Of a stretch of DNA of 10,377 nt, positions 1-6,420 are shown in pieces. The translations under genes were made by a program, and so were the position numbers. How positions within the stretch are numbered: position 1 is the stretch's first letter; every line of letters starts with the position of its first letter. This DNA comes from Pseudomonadales bacterium. GTDB lineage: Bacteria; Pseudomonadota; Gammaproteobacteria; Pseudomonadales; Azotimanducaceae. The stretch spans positions 1 through 10,377 of the forward strand of contig SKXG01000154.1 in assembly GCA_007128525.1 (NCBI GenBank). The letters are read 5' to 3'. The notes under the pieces were generated by a model. It had not been told where the DNA came from and did no database searches. It saw only the letters and a list, made by a program, of their open reading frames with translations.

Positions 1-313
1 CAAACAGCGACAGCCCACTGCGCAGTCCGAGCAACCCCTTCTCCGGACGCTCCGCCATCGGCAGGTCATCCCACTTGGGGCCACCTACAGCACCCAGCAG
101 CACGGCATCGGCCTGTTTGGCCAGCTCGAGCGTCTTTGCCGGCAACGGTTCACCGTCCGCATCAATGACTGCCCCGCCGACCCGGGCTTCATCCAGCTCC
201 AACTCAATGCCTGCGGCTTGTGCCGCCCGTGACATCAGCTCGACGCTCGGCTTCACCACTTCCGGGCCAATTCCATCGCCCGGCAATACCAATACCTTCT
301 GCCGCTCAGCCAT
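1..313 (-). CDS. leuB: 3-isopropylmalate dehydrogenase LeuB, N-terminal part (cut by left edge)
   Basis: LeuB oxidatively decarboxylates 3-isopropylmalate with NAD+ to give the precursor of 2-ketoisocaproate, the third leucine-specific step, in the cytoplasm. The visible 104 residues carry the family's N-terminal signature LPGDGIGPEV (residues 9-18), the GAVGGPKWD block (about 74-82) and the start of the LRxxLxLF segment (97-104) that precedes the substrate-binding arginines. About 250 further residues lie beyond the left edge, judged from the usual length near 360. The ATG at 313-311 is preceded by AGGGG with six bases between. It lies 32 bases after leuD, so it is the third gene of leuCDB. 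The gap before it holds two copies of a 12-base unit, each with a Shine-Dalgarno-like core. Identity is seen directly in the sequence; tartrate dehydrogenase-like paralogues are unlikely given the leu context. Confidence 0.96.
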   Translation of the reverse strand, partial: MAERQKVLVLPGDGIGPEVVKPSVELMSRAAQAAGIELELDEARVGGAVIDADGEPLPAKTLELAKQADAVLLGAVGGPKWDDLPMAERPEKGLLGLRSGLSLF

Positions 314-315
314 CT

Positions 316-339
316 GCTGCCCCTGTTACTGCCCCTGTT
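316..339 (-). repeat. Tandem 12-base repeat duplicating the leuB ribosome binding site
   Basis: Read on the minus strand, the leuD-leuB gap contains AACAGGGGCAGT followed directly by AACAGGGGCAGC, then AG and the leuB ATG. The two units differ only in the last base. Each has an AGGGG core. The nearer core sits six bases from the ATG, a normal spacing, while the farther one is 18 bases away and probably cannot start leuB directly. The duplication is seen in the sequence; an effect on leuB translation is inference. Confidence 0.8.
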
Positions 340-345
340 ATGGTC

Positions 346-999
346 TCAATCGCCCTGCAAGGCACCGAACAGCCAGGGCTGTCGTGCCTGGTGCCGGGCT
401 TCAAAATCCTTGATGGTCGCCACCTGCTGCAATGTGATGCCCACGTCATCCAGGCCGTGCAGCAGCCGATGCTTGCGGCCGGGCTCAATGTCGAACCCAA
501 AGCGTGCTCCGGAAGGCGTGACCACTTCCTGCGCAGGCAGGTCAACGTGCAGTTCATAGCCCGGCTCGGCCGCAACTTCCCGGAAAAGATCGTCGACAAT
601 ATTTTCATCTAAAACAATAGGTAATACGCCGTTGTTAAAGCAATTATTGAAAAAAATGTCTGCAAAGCTTGGGGCGATGACACAGCGCAGACCATACTCT
701 TCAAGCGCCCAGACCGCATGTTCCCGACTCGAGCCACAGCCGAAGTTGCGTCGCGCCAGCAGGATGGATGCACCCTGATAACGCGGCTGATTCAGCACGA
801 AATCATGGTTGATTCGACGCTCATTCTGGGTCAGGCCGATTCGGCCTTCATCCAGATAACGCCAGGCATCGAACAGGTTGTCACCAAAACCGGTTCGGCG
901 GATCGACTTCAGATATTGCTTGGGGATGATCTGGTCGGTGTCCACATTGGCCCGGTCCAGCGGCACCACAACGCCAGTGAGTTCAGTAAATGGCTTCAT
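346..999 (-). CDS. leuD: 3-isopropylmalate dehydratase small subunit LeuD
   Basis: LeuD is the small (swivel-domain) subunit of isopropylmalate isomerase. With LeuC it converts 2-isopropylmalate to 3-isopropylmalate through the LeuC 4Fe-4S cluster. The 217-residue length is close to the usual 200 or so for proteobacteria. Family landmarks are the start [22 protein letters not shown] with [10 protein letters not shown] following (about 22-31), [15 protein letters not shown] (81-95), [17 protein letters not shown] (108-124) and a GFDIEP-type C-terminal region (168-173). The ATG overlaps the leuC stop as ATGA and has a strong GGAGGA just upstream, which supports both the start and translational coupling. 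One oddity is that codons 114-134 form a sharply AT-rich island (about 27% GC in 601-660) that includes a run of seven T, while the rest of the gene is GC-rich. The encoded protein there is conserved, so this is a codon-choice effect and not an insertion. Confidence 0.98.
   Translation of the reverse strand: MKPFTELTGVVVPLDRANVDTDQIIPKQYLKSIRRTGFGDNLFDAWRYLDEGRIGLTQNERRINHDFVLNQPRYQGASILLARRNFGCGSSREHAVWALEEYGLRCVIAPSFADIFFNNCFNNGVLPIVLDENIVDDLFREVAAEPGYELHVDLPAQEVVTPSGARFGFDIEPGRKHRLLHGLDDVGITLQQVATIKDFEARHQARQPWLFGALQGD
598..660 (-). other. AT-rich rare-codon island inside leuD
   Basis: In 601-660 only 16 of 60 bases are G or C, against well over half in the surrounding gene. The codons are ATT, TTT, AAT, GTA, TTA, CCT, GTT and GAA types, with TTA for both leucines (126 and 130). 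A T7 run (650-656, read as T on the minus strand) covers Ile115-Phe117. The protein segment is a normal conserved LeuD block, so the island is nearly all synonymous choice. Its function is unknown. Confidence 0.7.
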
Positions 1000-2420
1000 G
1001 CGTCCTCCAGCATCTCGCGGACATCGGTAAAGTGACCGGCTATGGCCGCGGCCGCCGCCATGGCCGGACTGACCAGGTGGGTACGCCCGCCATGACCCTG
1101 GCGGCCCTCAAAGTTCCGGTTCGACGTCGACGCGCAGCGCTCGCCGGATTCCAGGCGATCGGCGTTCATGGCCAGGCACATGGAACACCCCGGCGCACGC
1201 CATTCGAAGCCGGCATCCATGAAGATCTGCGCCAGCCCTTCGTCTTCAGCCTGCTGCCGGACCAGACCGGAGCCCGGCACCACCAGCGCCTGCTTGATGT
1301 TGCCCGCCACCTTGCGGCCTTTCACGACTTTGGCTGCCGACCTGAGATCTTCAATCCGGGCGTTGGTACAGGACCCGATAAAGATCTTGTCCAGCTCGAT
1401 TGAACGAATCGGTGTACCGGGCTCCAGGTCCATATAAGTCAGTGCATGACGTGCTGATTCCGCCCTGGAGGGCTCATCAAAGCCCGCCGGATCCGGTACC
1501 AGGCCATTGACGCCCACGCCCATTTCAGGCGACGTGCCCCAGGTCACCTGTGGCTCGAGCGCTGCGGCATCGATCTCGAACTCCCGGTCGAACACGGCAT
1601 CCGGGTCTGAGTGCAGTGTCCGCCAGTAAGCTTCAGCCTGCTCCCAAAGCGCGCCCTTGGGCGCAAACGGGCGCCCGCGCAGGTACTCGATGGTACGGTC
1701 GTCCACAGCGATCAGCCCGGCACGCGCACCAGCCTCGATCGACATATTGCAGACCGTCATGCGGCCTTCCATGCTGAGCTGTTCAAAGGCCTCGCCAGCG
1801 TACTCAAACGTATAGCCTGTGCCGCCAGCGGTGCCCAGCCGGGCAATGATGGCCAGGATCAGATCCTTTGCCGTCACACCATCCGGCAATCGGCCATGGG
1901 CCTGAATGCGCATGTTGCGCGTCTTGCGCTGCACCAGACATTGCGTTGCCAGCACATGCTCAACCTCCGATGTGCCCACCCCCTGCGCCAGCGCGGCGAA
2001 GGCGCCATGCGTGGAGGTGTGCGAGTCGCCGCAGACAATGGTCATGCCGGGCAAGGTGGCACCCTGCTCGGGGCCAACCACGTGCACGATGCCCTGGCGG
2101 CGGTCCCGAATGTCAAACTGGCGTATGCCATAGGTCCGGCAGTTGTCGTCCAGCGTCACCACCTGAATGCGAGAGGTCTCATCTTCAATGCCATCGATGC
2201 CCTGCTCGCGGTTCACCGTCGGCACGTTATGGTCCGGCGTGGCCAGATTGGCATCGATGCGCCAGGGTTTTCGACCCGCCAGCTTCAGGCCCTCGAAAGC
2301 CTGCGGCGAGGTCACTTCATGCAGCAGCTGCCGGTCGATGTAGATCAGGCCGGTGCCATCGTCGCGCTCCATCACCAGATGGGCGTCCCAAATTTTGTCG
2401 TACAGGGTCTGTCCAGCCAC
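996..2420 (-). CDS. leuC: 3-isopropylmalate dehydratase large subunit LeuC
   Basis: LeuC is the aconitase-family catalytic subunit of isopropylmalate isomerase and carries the 4Fe-4S cluster. It works with LeuD in the second leucine-specific step. The 474 residues match the usual length of about 466-475. The expected cluster cysteines are present: Cys351 in [13 protein letters not shown] and Cys412/Cys415 in GCSMCLAMN. Also seen are the [12 protein letters not shown] block (130-141), [12 protein letters not shown] (224-235) and the [12 protein letters not shown] block (431-442). The start codon is GTG (2420-2418), preceded by GAGG with seven bases between. The start is supported by the family's [16 protein letters not shown] beginning. 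It is the first gene of leuCDB and is transcribed divergently from a LysR-type regulator 94 bases away, which suggests control by that protein. Confidence in identity is very high. Confidence 0.98.
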   Translation of the reverse strand: MAGQTLYDKIWDAHLVMERDDGTGLIYIDRQLLHEVTSPQAFEGLKLAGRKPWRIDANLATPDHNVPTVNREQGIDGIEDETSRIQVVTLDDNCRTYGIRQFDIRDRRQGIVHVVGPEQGATLPGMTIVCGDSHTSTHGAFAALAQGVGTSEVEHVLATQCLVQRKTRNMRIQAHGRLPDGVTAKDLILAIIARLGTAGGTGYTFEYAGEAFEQLSMEGRMTVCNMSIEAGARAGLIAVDDRTIEYLRGRPFAPKGALWEQAEAYWRTLHSDPDAVFDREFEIDAAALEPQVTWGTSPEMGVGVNGLVPDPAGFDEPSRAESARHALTYMDLEPGTPIRSIELDKIFIGSCTNARIEDLRSAAKVVKGRKVAGNIKQALVVPGSGLVRQQAEDEGLAQIFMDAGFEWRAPGCSMCLAMNADRLESGERCASTSNRNFEGRQGHGGRTHLVSPAMAAAAAIAGHFTDVREMLEDA

Positions 2421-2460
2421 GATTCAGCCTCAAACCAATGGTGCGTTGCAGGGAAGGCGT

Positions 2461-2489
2461 ATGGTAGATTTCCATCTCGAATAACACAA
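2461..2489 (-). promoter_or_regulatory. Candidate sigma-70 promoter of leuCDB
   Basis: On the minus strand TTGTGT (2489-2484) and TACCAT (2466-2461) are separated by exactly 17 bases. They match the -35 and -10 consensus at four of six positions each. The position, about 40 bases upstream of the leuC GTG, leaves room for a short leader with the GAGG ribosome binding site. No leader peptide with clustered leucine codons is visible, so classic leucine attenuation is not apparent. Confidence 0.45.
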
Positions 2490-2504
2490 ATTCATTGTTT
2501 TTAT
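2481..2504. promoter_or_regulatory. Candidate LysR-type operator dyad between leuC and the regulator
   Basis: This 24-base AT-rich segment starts with ATAA and ends with TTAT. It is an imperfect palindrome in which 14 of 24 positions match the reverse complement. It overlaps the predicted leuC -35 (2484-2489) and ends over the start of the regulator's own predicted -10 (2502-2507). Such placement between divergent genes is typical of LysR-type binding sites. The dyad is seen in the sequence; binding is inference. Confidence 0.4.
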
Positions 2505-2507
2505 AGA
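2502..2507 (+). promoter_or_regulatory. Candidate -10 element of the LysR-type regulator gene
   Basis: TATAGA lies seven bases before the regulator's ATG, which would place transcription start at or next to the start codon. No good -35 is visible at the matching distance, and there is no Shine-Dalgarno sequence before the ATG. This is a weak call made from one hexamer and its position. Confidence 0.25.
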
Positions 2508-2514
2508 TTGCATT

Positions 2515-3393
2515 ATGGATTGGAATGACATGCGCGCGTTTCTTGCTGTGGCAGACAGCGGGTCATTCTCGGCCGCAGCCCGACAGCTCAATCTGACCCA
2601 GCCAGCCGTCAGCAAGCGGGTGCAGAGCCTGGAACAGCAGCTGGGTACCCGGGTATTTGACCGCGCGGGCAAGCAGATCTTTCTGACCGATGCCGGAGAA
2701 CTGCTCCTCCCCCGCGCGCGGCAAATCCTGCAGGACATCAGTGACACCCAGACCTTGCTGCAGAACCTTGATGGGCGCATTGAAGGCCGGCTGCGGCTCG
2801 CCACCAGTCACCACGTCGGCCTGCACCGGCTGTCCGGTGCGCTGCGCCGCTATGCCCAACAGTATCCGCATGTACACCTGGACCTGAGTTTCGTCGATTC
2901 TGAAGTGGCGCATGAAATGGTGGCCAGCGCAGAGGCCGACCTGGCGGTCGTCACCCTGAATCCGGCCGGACACCCGGCGCTGGCCTATCAACGCATCTGG
3001 ACAGATCCGTTGTCTTTCGTGGCGACGGCTGAGCACGATCTCTACCAGACACCGGACATCCCCTTAGGTGAACTCGCCAACCGGCAGGCCATTCTGCCGG
3101 GACTGAGCACCTTTACCGGCCGCATCATTCGTCAGCGCTTCGCCGAAGAGAACTTAGAAATAGGATTAGTATTATCAACTAACTACTTGGAAACTATAGG
3201 AATGATGGTGAGCATCGGTTTGGGATGGAGCGTGCTCCCGCAGACGCAGATCCAGCCGCCCATCAAGCGTCTCGACGTTGCCACCGCACCAATGGCCCGC
3301 CACCTCGGCGCCGTCACCCACCCAGGCCGGACGCTGCCCAACAGCGCTCAGGCGTTCCTGGAAGTACTGGCGCAATTTGCTGACGCACCCTAG
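2515..3393 (+). CDS. LysR-type transcriptional regulator divergent from leuCDB
   Basis: This 292-residue protein has the LysR family layout and usual length. An N-terminal winged helix-turn-helix is seen at MDWNDMRAFLAVADSGSFSAA with ARQLNLTQPAVSKRVQSLE after it (about 22-40) and the LGTRVFDR wing (43-50). A linker helix covers roughly 60-90, followed by a periplasmic-binding-protein-like effector domain to the end. The MVSIGLGWSVLP segment (231-242) is a strong LysR effector-domain motif. Its position beside leuC in opposite orientation suggests it controls leucine synthesis, probably sensing a pathway intermediate; that is inference. The MDWND start is typical of the family, but no ribosome binding site precedes it; Met6 (2530) is an alternative. 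Codons 213-229 form an AT-rich island using TTA, ATA, GTA and GGA. Its stop is seven bases from the convergent aroC stop. Confidence 0.93.
   Translation: MDWNDMRAFLAVADSGSFSAAARQLNLTQPAVSKRVQSLEQQLGTRVFDRAGKQIFLTDAGELLLPRARQILQDISDTQTLLQNLDGRIEGRLRLATSHHVGLHRLSGALRRYAQQYPHVHLDLSFVDSEVAHEMVASAEADLAVVTLNPAGHPALAYQRIWTDPLSFVATAEHDLYQTPDIPLGELANRQAILPGLSTFTGRIIRQRFAEENLEIGLVLSTNYLETIGMMVSIGLGWSVLPQTQIQPPIKRLDVATAPMARHLGAVTHPGRTLPNSAQAFLEVLAQFADAP
3151..3200 (+). other. AT-rich rare-codon island inside the LysR-type regulator gene
   Basis: Only 14 of 50 bases are G or C. Codons 213-229 use TTA for Leu214, Leu218 and Leu220, TTG for Leu225, ATA for Ile216 and Ile228, GTA for Val219 and GGA for Gly217 and Gly229. 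The only other TTA I noticed in this gene is at Leu184. Within the island is a perfect five-base inverted repeat, TTAGT (3166-3170) and ACTAA (3178-3182), spaced by seven bases. The protein segment is a normal part of the effector domain, so the bias is largely synonymous. Confidence 0.7.
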
Positions 3394-3400
3394 CCGGTCA

Positions 3401-4486
3401 TCAACGGATACGGCCATCGCGCTCGGGATTCTGCGCCCGGTGGCGCAGGCAGTGATCCATCAGCACCAGTGCCAGCATGGCTTCCGCAATCGGCGTCGCC
3501 CGGATGCCGACACAGGGGTCATGCCGCCCCGTCGTCACCACTTCAATGTCTTCACCGGCCTCGTTCAGGCTGCGTGCTGGCAGACGCAGGCTCGATGTCG
3601 GCTTCAAGGCGATACTGGCCAGAATGTCCTGTCCCGTGGAAATGCCCCCGAGCACCCCGCCTGCCTGATTGCTCTGAAAGCCATTGCTGGTCATCTCGTC
3701 ACGATGCTCGGTACCACGCTGTTCAACGGCGGCAAAACCGGCACCAACCTCCACACCCTTGACGGCATTGATGCTCATCAGCGCGTGGGCAATGTCGGCA
3801 TCAAGGCGGTCAAACACCGGCTCGCCCAGGCCGACTGGCGGCTGACTGGCCACAACATTGATGCGGGCGCCGATTGAGTCGCCGTCTTTGCGCAGCTGAT
3901 CGATAAAGGCGGCAATCTCCTCAACGCGCGAAGCGTCAGGGCAGAAAAACGGGTTGCGATGCACTTCATCCCAGTCGAATGCACCCTCCGCGGCGCGGAT
4001 ATGACCGATCTGCGCCATATAGCCCCGGATACGCGTGCCATAAGTCTCGGCCAGATATTTCTTGGCGATGGCACCGGCCGCAACCCGCATGGCTGTCTCA
4101 CGTGCAGAAGCACGCCCACCACCGCGGTAGTCGCGAATGCCGTACTTGCGGCTGTAGGTGAAGTCCGCGTGCGCGGGACGAAACACATCCTTGATGTTGG
4201 AGTAGTCGCGGCTGCGCTGGTCCTGATTTTCAATCTGCAGCCCGATTGGCGTGCCTGTCGTTTTGCCCTCGAACACGCCGGACAGAATACGGACCTGATC
4301 GGGTTCACGACGTTGGGTGGTGTACTTCGACTGACCCGGACGGCGCCGGTCCAGATCCTGTTGCAGGTCGGCTTCGGTCAACTCGAGCCCGGGCGGGCAG
4401 CCATCCACGATCGCGCCCAGCGCCGGGCCATGGCTCTCGCCAAAGGTCGTTACCGTAAAGACTTTGCCAAAGGTGTTGCCGCTCAT
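3401..4486 (-). CDS. aroC: Chorismate synthase AroC
   Basis: AroC converts 5-enolpyruvylshikimate 3-phosphate to chorismate, using reduced FMN, as the last step of the shikimate pathway in the cytoplasm. The 361 residues equal the usual bacterial length. Family signatures are all present: [18 protein letters not shown] (16-33) with the active-site His19, [15 protein letters not shown] (49-63), [15 protein letters not shown] (102-116) with the second histidine at 106, [11 protein letters not shown] (121-131), GGISTGQDI and GRHDPC near the C-terminus. The ATG follows an AGGG with a short spacer. It lies 47 bases after prmB, the same prmB-aroC order as in E. coli, so co-transcription is likely. 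A TATACT hexamer in that gap could serve as a weak extra -10, but no matching -35 is seen. The gene converges on the LysR gene with seven bases between stops and no room for a private terminator. Confidence 0.98.
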   Translation of the reverse strand: MSGNTFGKVFTVTTFGESHGPALGAIVDGCPPGLELTEADLQQDLDRRRPGQSKYTTQRREPDQVRILSGVFEGKTTGTPIGLQIENQDQRSRDYSNIKDVFRPAHADFTYSRKYGIRDYRGGGRASARETAMRVAAGAIAKKYLAETYGTRIRGYMAQIGHIRAAEGAFDWDEVHRNPFFCPDASRVEEIAAFIDQLRKDGDSIGARINVVASQPPVGLGEPVFDRLDADIAHALMSINAVKGVEVGAGFAAVEQRGTEHRDEMTSNGFQSNQAGGVLGGISTGQDILASIALKPTSSLRLPARSLNEAGEDIEVVTTGRHDPCVGIRATPIAEAMLALVLMDHCLRHRAQNPERDGRIR

Positions 4487-4533
4487 GGTGCCCTGCTCTG
4501 CTGGCCGCTAGGAAGGCCGCGCAGTATACCGGA

Positions 4534-5448
4534 TCAGCCGGTCGGCTGGGCGACGCCCCAACCGGAACCGAGCAGACCCGCGCGCTCAACGATGAAGACG
4601 CCGTGTCCGCCCTGGCTGAACTCGGGCCAAACCAGCGGCAGCCCCGGGAATCGCTTCACCAAGGCTTCGGCACTGTTGCCGACTTCTACAACCAGAATAC
4701 CCGTATTCGTGAGCCAGTCCGGCGCTGCGTCCAATATGCGACATACCAGATCCAGGCCATCGTCTCCTGCGGCCAGCGCCTTGCGCGGTTCATGCCGGAA
4801 TTCCGGTGGCATGGCGGCCAGATCGGCGGCATCAACATAGGGCGGATTACTGACGATCAGGTCGAATCGCTGCGGTGGCAGGCTCTCGAACAGATCTGAA
4901 CGTACGACGCTGACCTGGTCGTCGAGGCCATGGAGCCGGACGTTACGCTCGGCCAGCGCCAGGGCTGCAGGCTCGATGTCGCTCAGAACGACTTCAGCAT
5001 CCGGGAACAGCTGCGCGCAGACGATGCCGATACAGCCGGATCCGGTACAGAGATCCAGAATCCGCATTGGCGCCTGCGGCAGCCAGGGCGCAAAACCTTT
5101 GTCGAGTAGCTCACCGATGGGACTGCGTGGAATCAGCACACCGGGTTCGATCTTAAAGCGAAAACCGGCAAACCAGGCCTCGCCGGTCAGATAGGGCACA
5201 GGGACACGCCGCCGAACGCGGGCTTCCAGCATTCGGGCAATGCGCAGGCGCTCAGAACGTGTCAGGCGACTGGCCAGCACGAACTCCGCCTTGTCCCATG
5301 GCAACGCCAGAGCACCACAGACCAGGGCCAGGGCCTCATCCCAAGGGTTGTCTGTGCCATGCCCGAAATGCAGATCGGCACGCCCCATCTCGGTGGCGCA
5401 CCAGCGCAGGAAGTCCCCTACTGTACTCAGCTCATCTGTGGCTCGCAC
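4534..5448 (-). CDS. prmB: Ribosomal protein L3 N5-glutamine methyltransferase PrmB
   Basis: PrmB methylates a glutamine side chain of ribosomal protein L3 with S-adenosylmethionine, acting on the large subunit during assembly. The 304-residue protein shows an N-terminal helical region containing GHGTDNPWDEAL (29-40), which separates PrmB from its paralogue PrmC. It continues with VPVPYLTGEAWFAG (82-95), LIPRSPIGELL (105-115), the SAM-binding motif LDLCTGSGCIGI (131-142), the catalytic NPPY (201-204) and the C-terminal WPEFSQGGHGVF (274-285). The start is GTG (5448-5446), giving an LSTVGDFLRWC region that aligns with the E. coli N-terminus. A downstream ATG (Met21) would remove conserved sequence. 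The upstream DUF4892-like gene ends only four bases before, so the two are almost certainly co-transcribed, and aroC follows. Confidence 0.95.
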   Translation of the reverse strand: MRATDELSTVGDFLRWCATEMGRADLHFGHGTDNPWDEALALVCGALALPWDKAEFVLASRLTRSERLRIARMLEARVRRRVPVPYLTGEAWFAGFRFKIEPGVLIPRSPIGELLDKGFAPWLPQAPMRILDLCTGSGCIGIVCAQLFPDAEVVLSDIEPAALALAERNVRLHGLDDQVSVVRSDLFESLPPQRFDLIVSNPPYVDAADLAAMPPEFRHEPRKALAAGDDGLDLVCRILDAAPDWLTNTGILVVEVGNSAEALVKRFPGLPLVWPEFSQGGHGVFIVERAGLLGSGWGVAQPTG

Positions 5449-5452
5449 CGGA

Positions 5453-6364
5453 TCAGTCCCGTGACAGCCGATACGGCAGAATCAGCTCCAACCGAGAGTG
5501 GGCCTGCCCGCCCCTGGGCGCCAGTGGCCCCAGGCCGTATACCTGAATGTCCAGCTCTCCATCGGGATCCAGGGCCGCGCGGGCTTGCTCAGCGCAGGCC
5601 AATGAGCGCTCTTTCAACTCAAGCACTGGTGCCGCCCCGTAGACATGACAGGTCAGACTCAGCTCGCGCATCCGAAAACCCTGCATCTTGTCGGTGAGAC
5701 GGCTGATCCGATCGACCACCTCGGACGGCAGCTCACCACGAAAATCATGCGGCACGTCCGCAATCACGGCGTGGCCACGCCTTTGCAGACGTTCTACAAC
5801 CAGTGGTGCTGTGTCGACGATCAGCGGTGCAGCCAGTTCCAGGTGGTCAACGTGCGCGTAGACCCGGCGGTTACCACGCTGGACCACATAGACCGACAAC
5901 AGCTCACCATAGGGTTCCGACGGCCGATTGATCGATATGTAGTACTGATCCCGGTCTGAGCCGTACAAAATGGCCTGGCCGTAGATTTGATTTGCCCAGA
6001 GATTGCTGCGTCCGCAGTCCCGCCCTCGGCAGTCAAACAGCTCGGTACCCTCGGCCCGCAGCGCCTCACGATAGTGGTCAATGGCTTCTTCCAGACCGAC
6101 ACCGGATGGCAACAGATAGGTGGCTTGTTCCCGGCTTCCACGGGCACGCAGCTCATTGCTGACACGGGTCGCGCCGCGAATTCGCTCCACCGAACCAAGG
6201 ACCCAGTCGTGGCTGGCCACATCACCCGCCTCCTGATGCTCGATTAGTTCGGCGCCAGGGAAGGGTGTGATGCCGGAACGGTCAGCCCGAACCTCAGCCG
6301 CCAACAACAGCCCGCTGACCACCAACAGCAGCTGCCCGGACCGGAACGATTGCAATAGCCGCAT
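5453..6364 (-). CDS. Exported DUF4892-like protein of unknown function
   Basis: This 303-residue protein has a clear Sec signal peptide: basic residues (Arg2, Arg8), a hydrophobic stretch about 11-22, and a likely cleavage after VRA near residue 27. The mature start with TPFPGAELIE (33-42) and the block around YLLPSGVGLEEAIDHYRE (83-100), FDCRGRDCGRSNLWANQ (110-126) and NRRVYAHVDH match what I recall of the DUF4892 family; no database check was possible. The C-terminal half (about 188-298) loosely resembles the OmpA-like peptidoglycan-binding fold in its helix-strand order and final GLGPLAP plus basic residue pattern, but this is weak. Four cysteines (112, 117, 239, 257) remain in the mature chain, compatible with two periplasmic disulfides. 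The ATG is preceded by AAGGA at good spacing. It lies 56 bases after htpG and four bases before prmB. Function is unknown. Confidence 0.85.
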   Translation of the reverse strand: MRLLQSFRSGQLLLVVSGLLLAAEVRADRSGITPFPGAELIEHQEAGDVASHDWVLGSVERIRGATRVSNELRARGSREQATYLLPSGVGLEEAIDHYREALRAEGTELFDCRGRDCGRSNLWANQIYGQAILYGSDRDQYYISINRPSEPYGELLSVYVVQRGNRRVYAHVDHLELAAPLIVDTAPLVVERLQRRGHAVIADVPHDFRGELPSEVVDRISRLTDKMQGFRMRELSLTCHVYGAAPVLELKERSLACAEQARAALDPDGELDIQVYGLGPLAPRGGQAHSRLELILPYRLSRD

Positions 6365-6420
6365 AAGTATCCTTGTTAGTGTAAGGACGTACCCTGACGC
6401 CTGGCATGAACGCCACTACC

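Noticed and set aside
598..660. The AT-rich leuD tract as a foreign insertion
   Set aside because: The frame is unbroken and the encoded residues are the expected conserved LeuD segment, so nothing has been inserted.
1611..2528. A 305-codon plus-strand open frame opposite leuC
   Set aside because: It mirrors leuC codons and runs through the leu control region into the regulator start. The translation resembles no known protein.
4487..4533. Possible aroC promoter in the prmB-aroC gap (TATACT)
   Set aside because: No -35 is found at a usable distance, and the operon context explains expression without it.
6365..6420. Possible terminator between htpG and the DUF4892-like gene
   Set aside because: Only a four-base TGGC/GCCA stem without a T tract is present, too weak to call.
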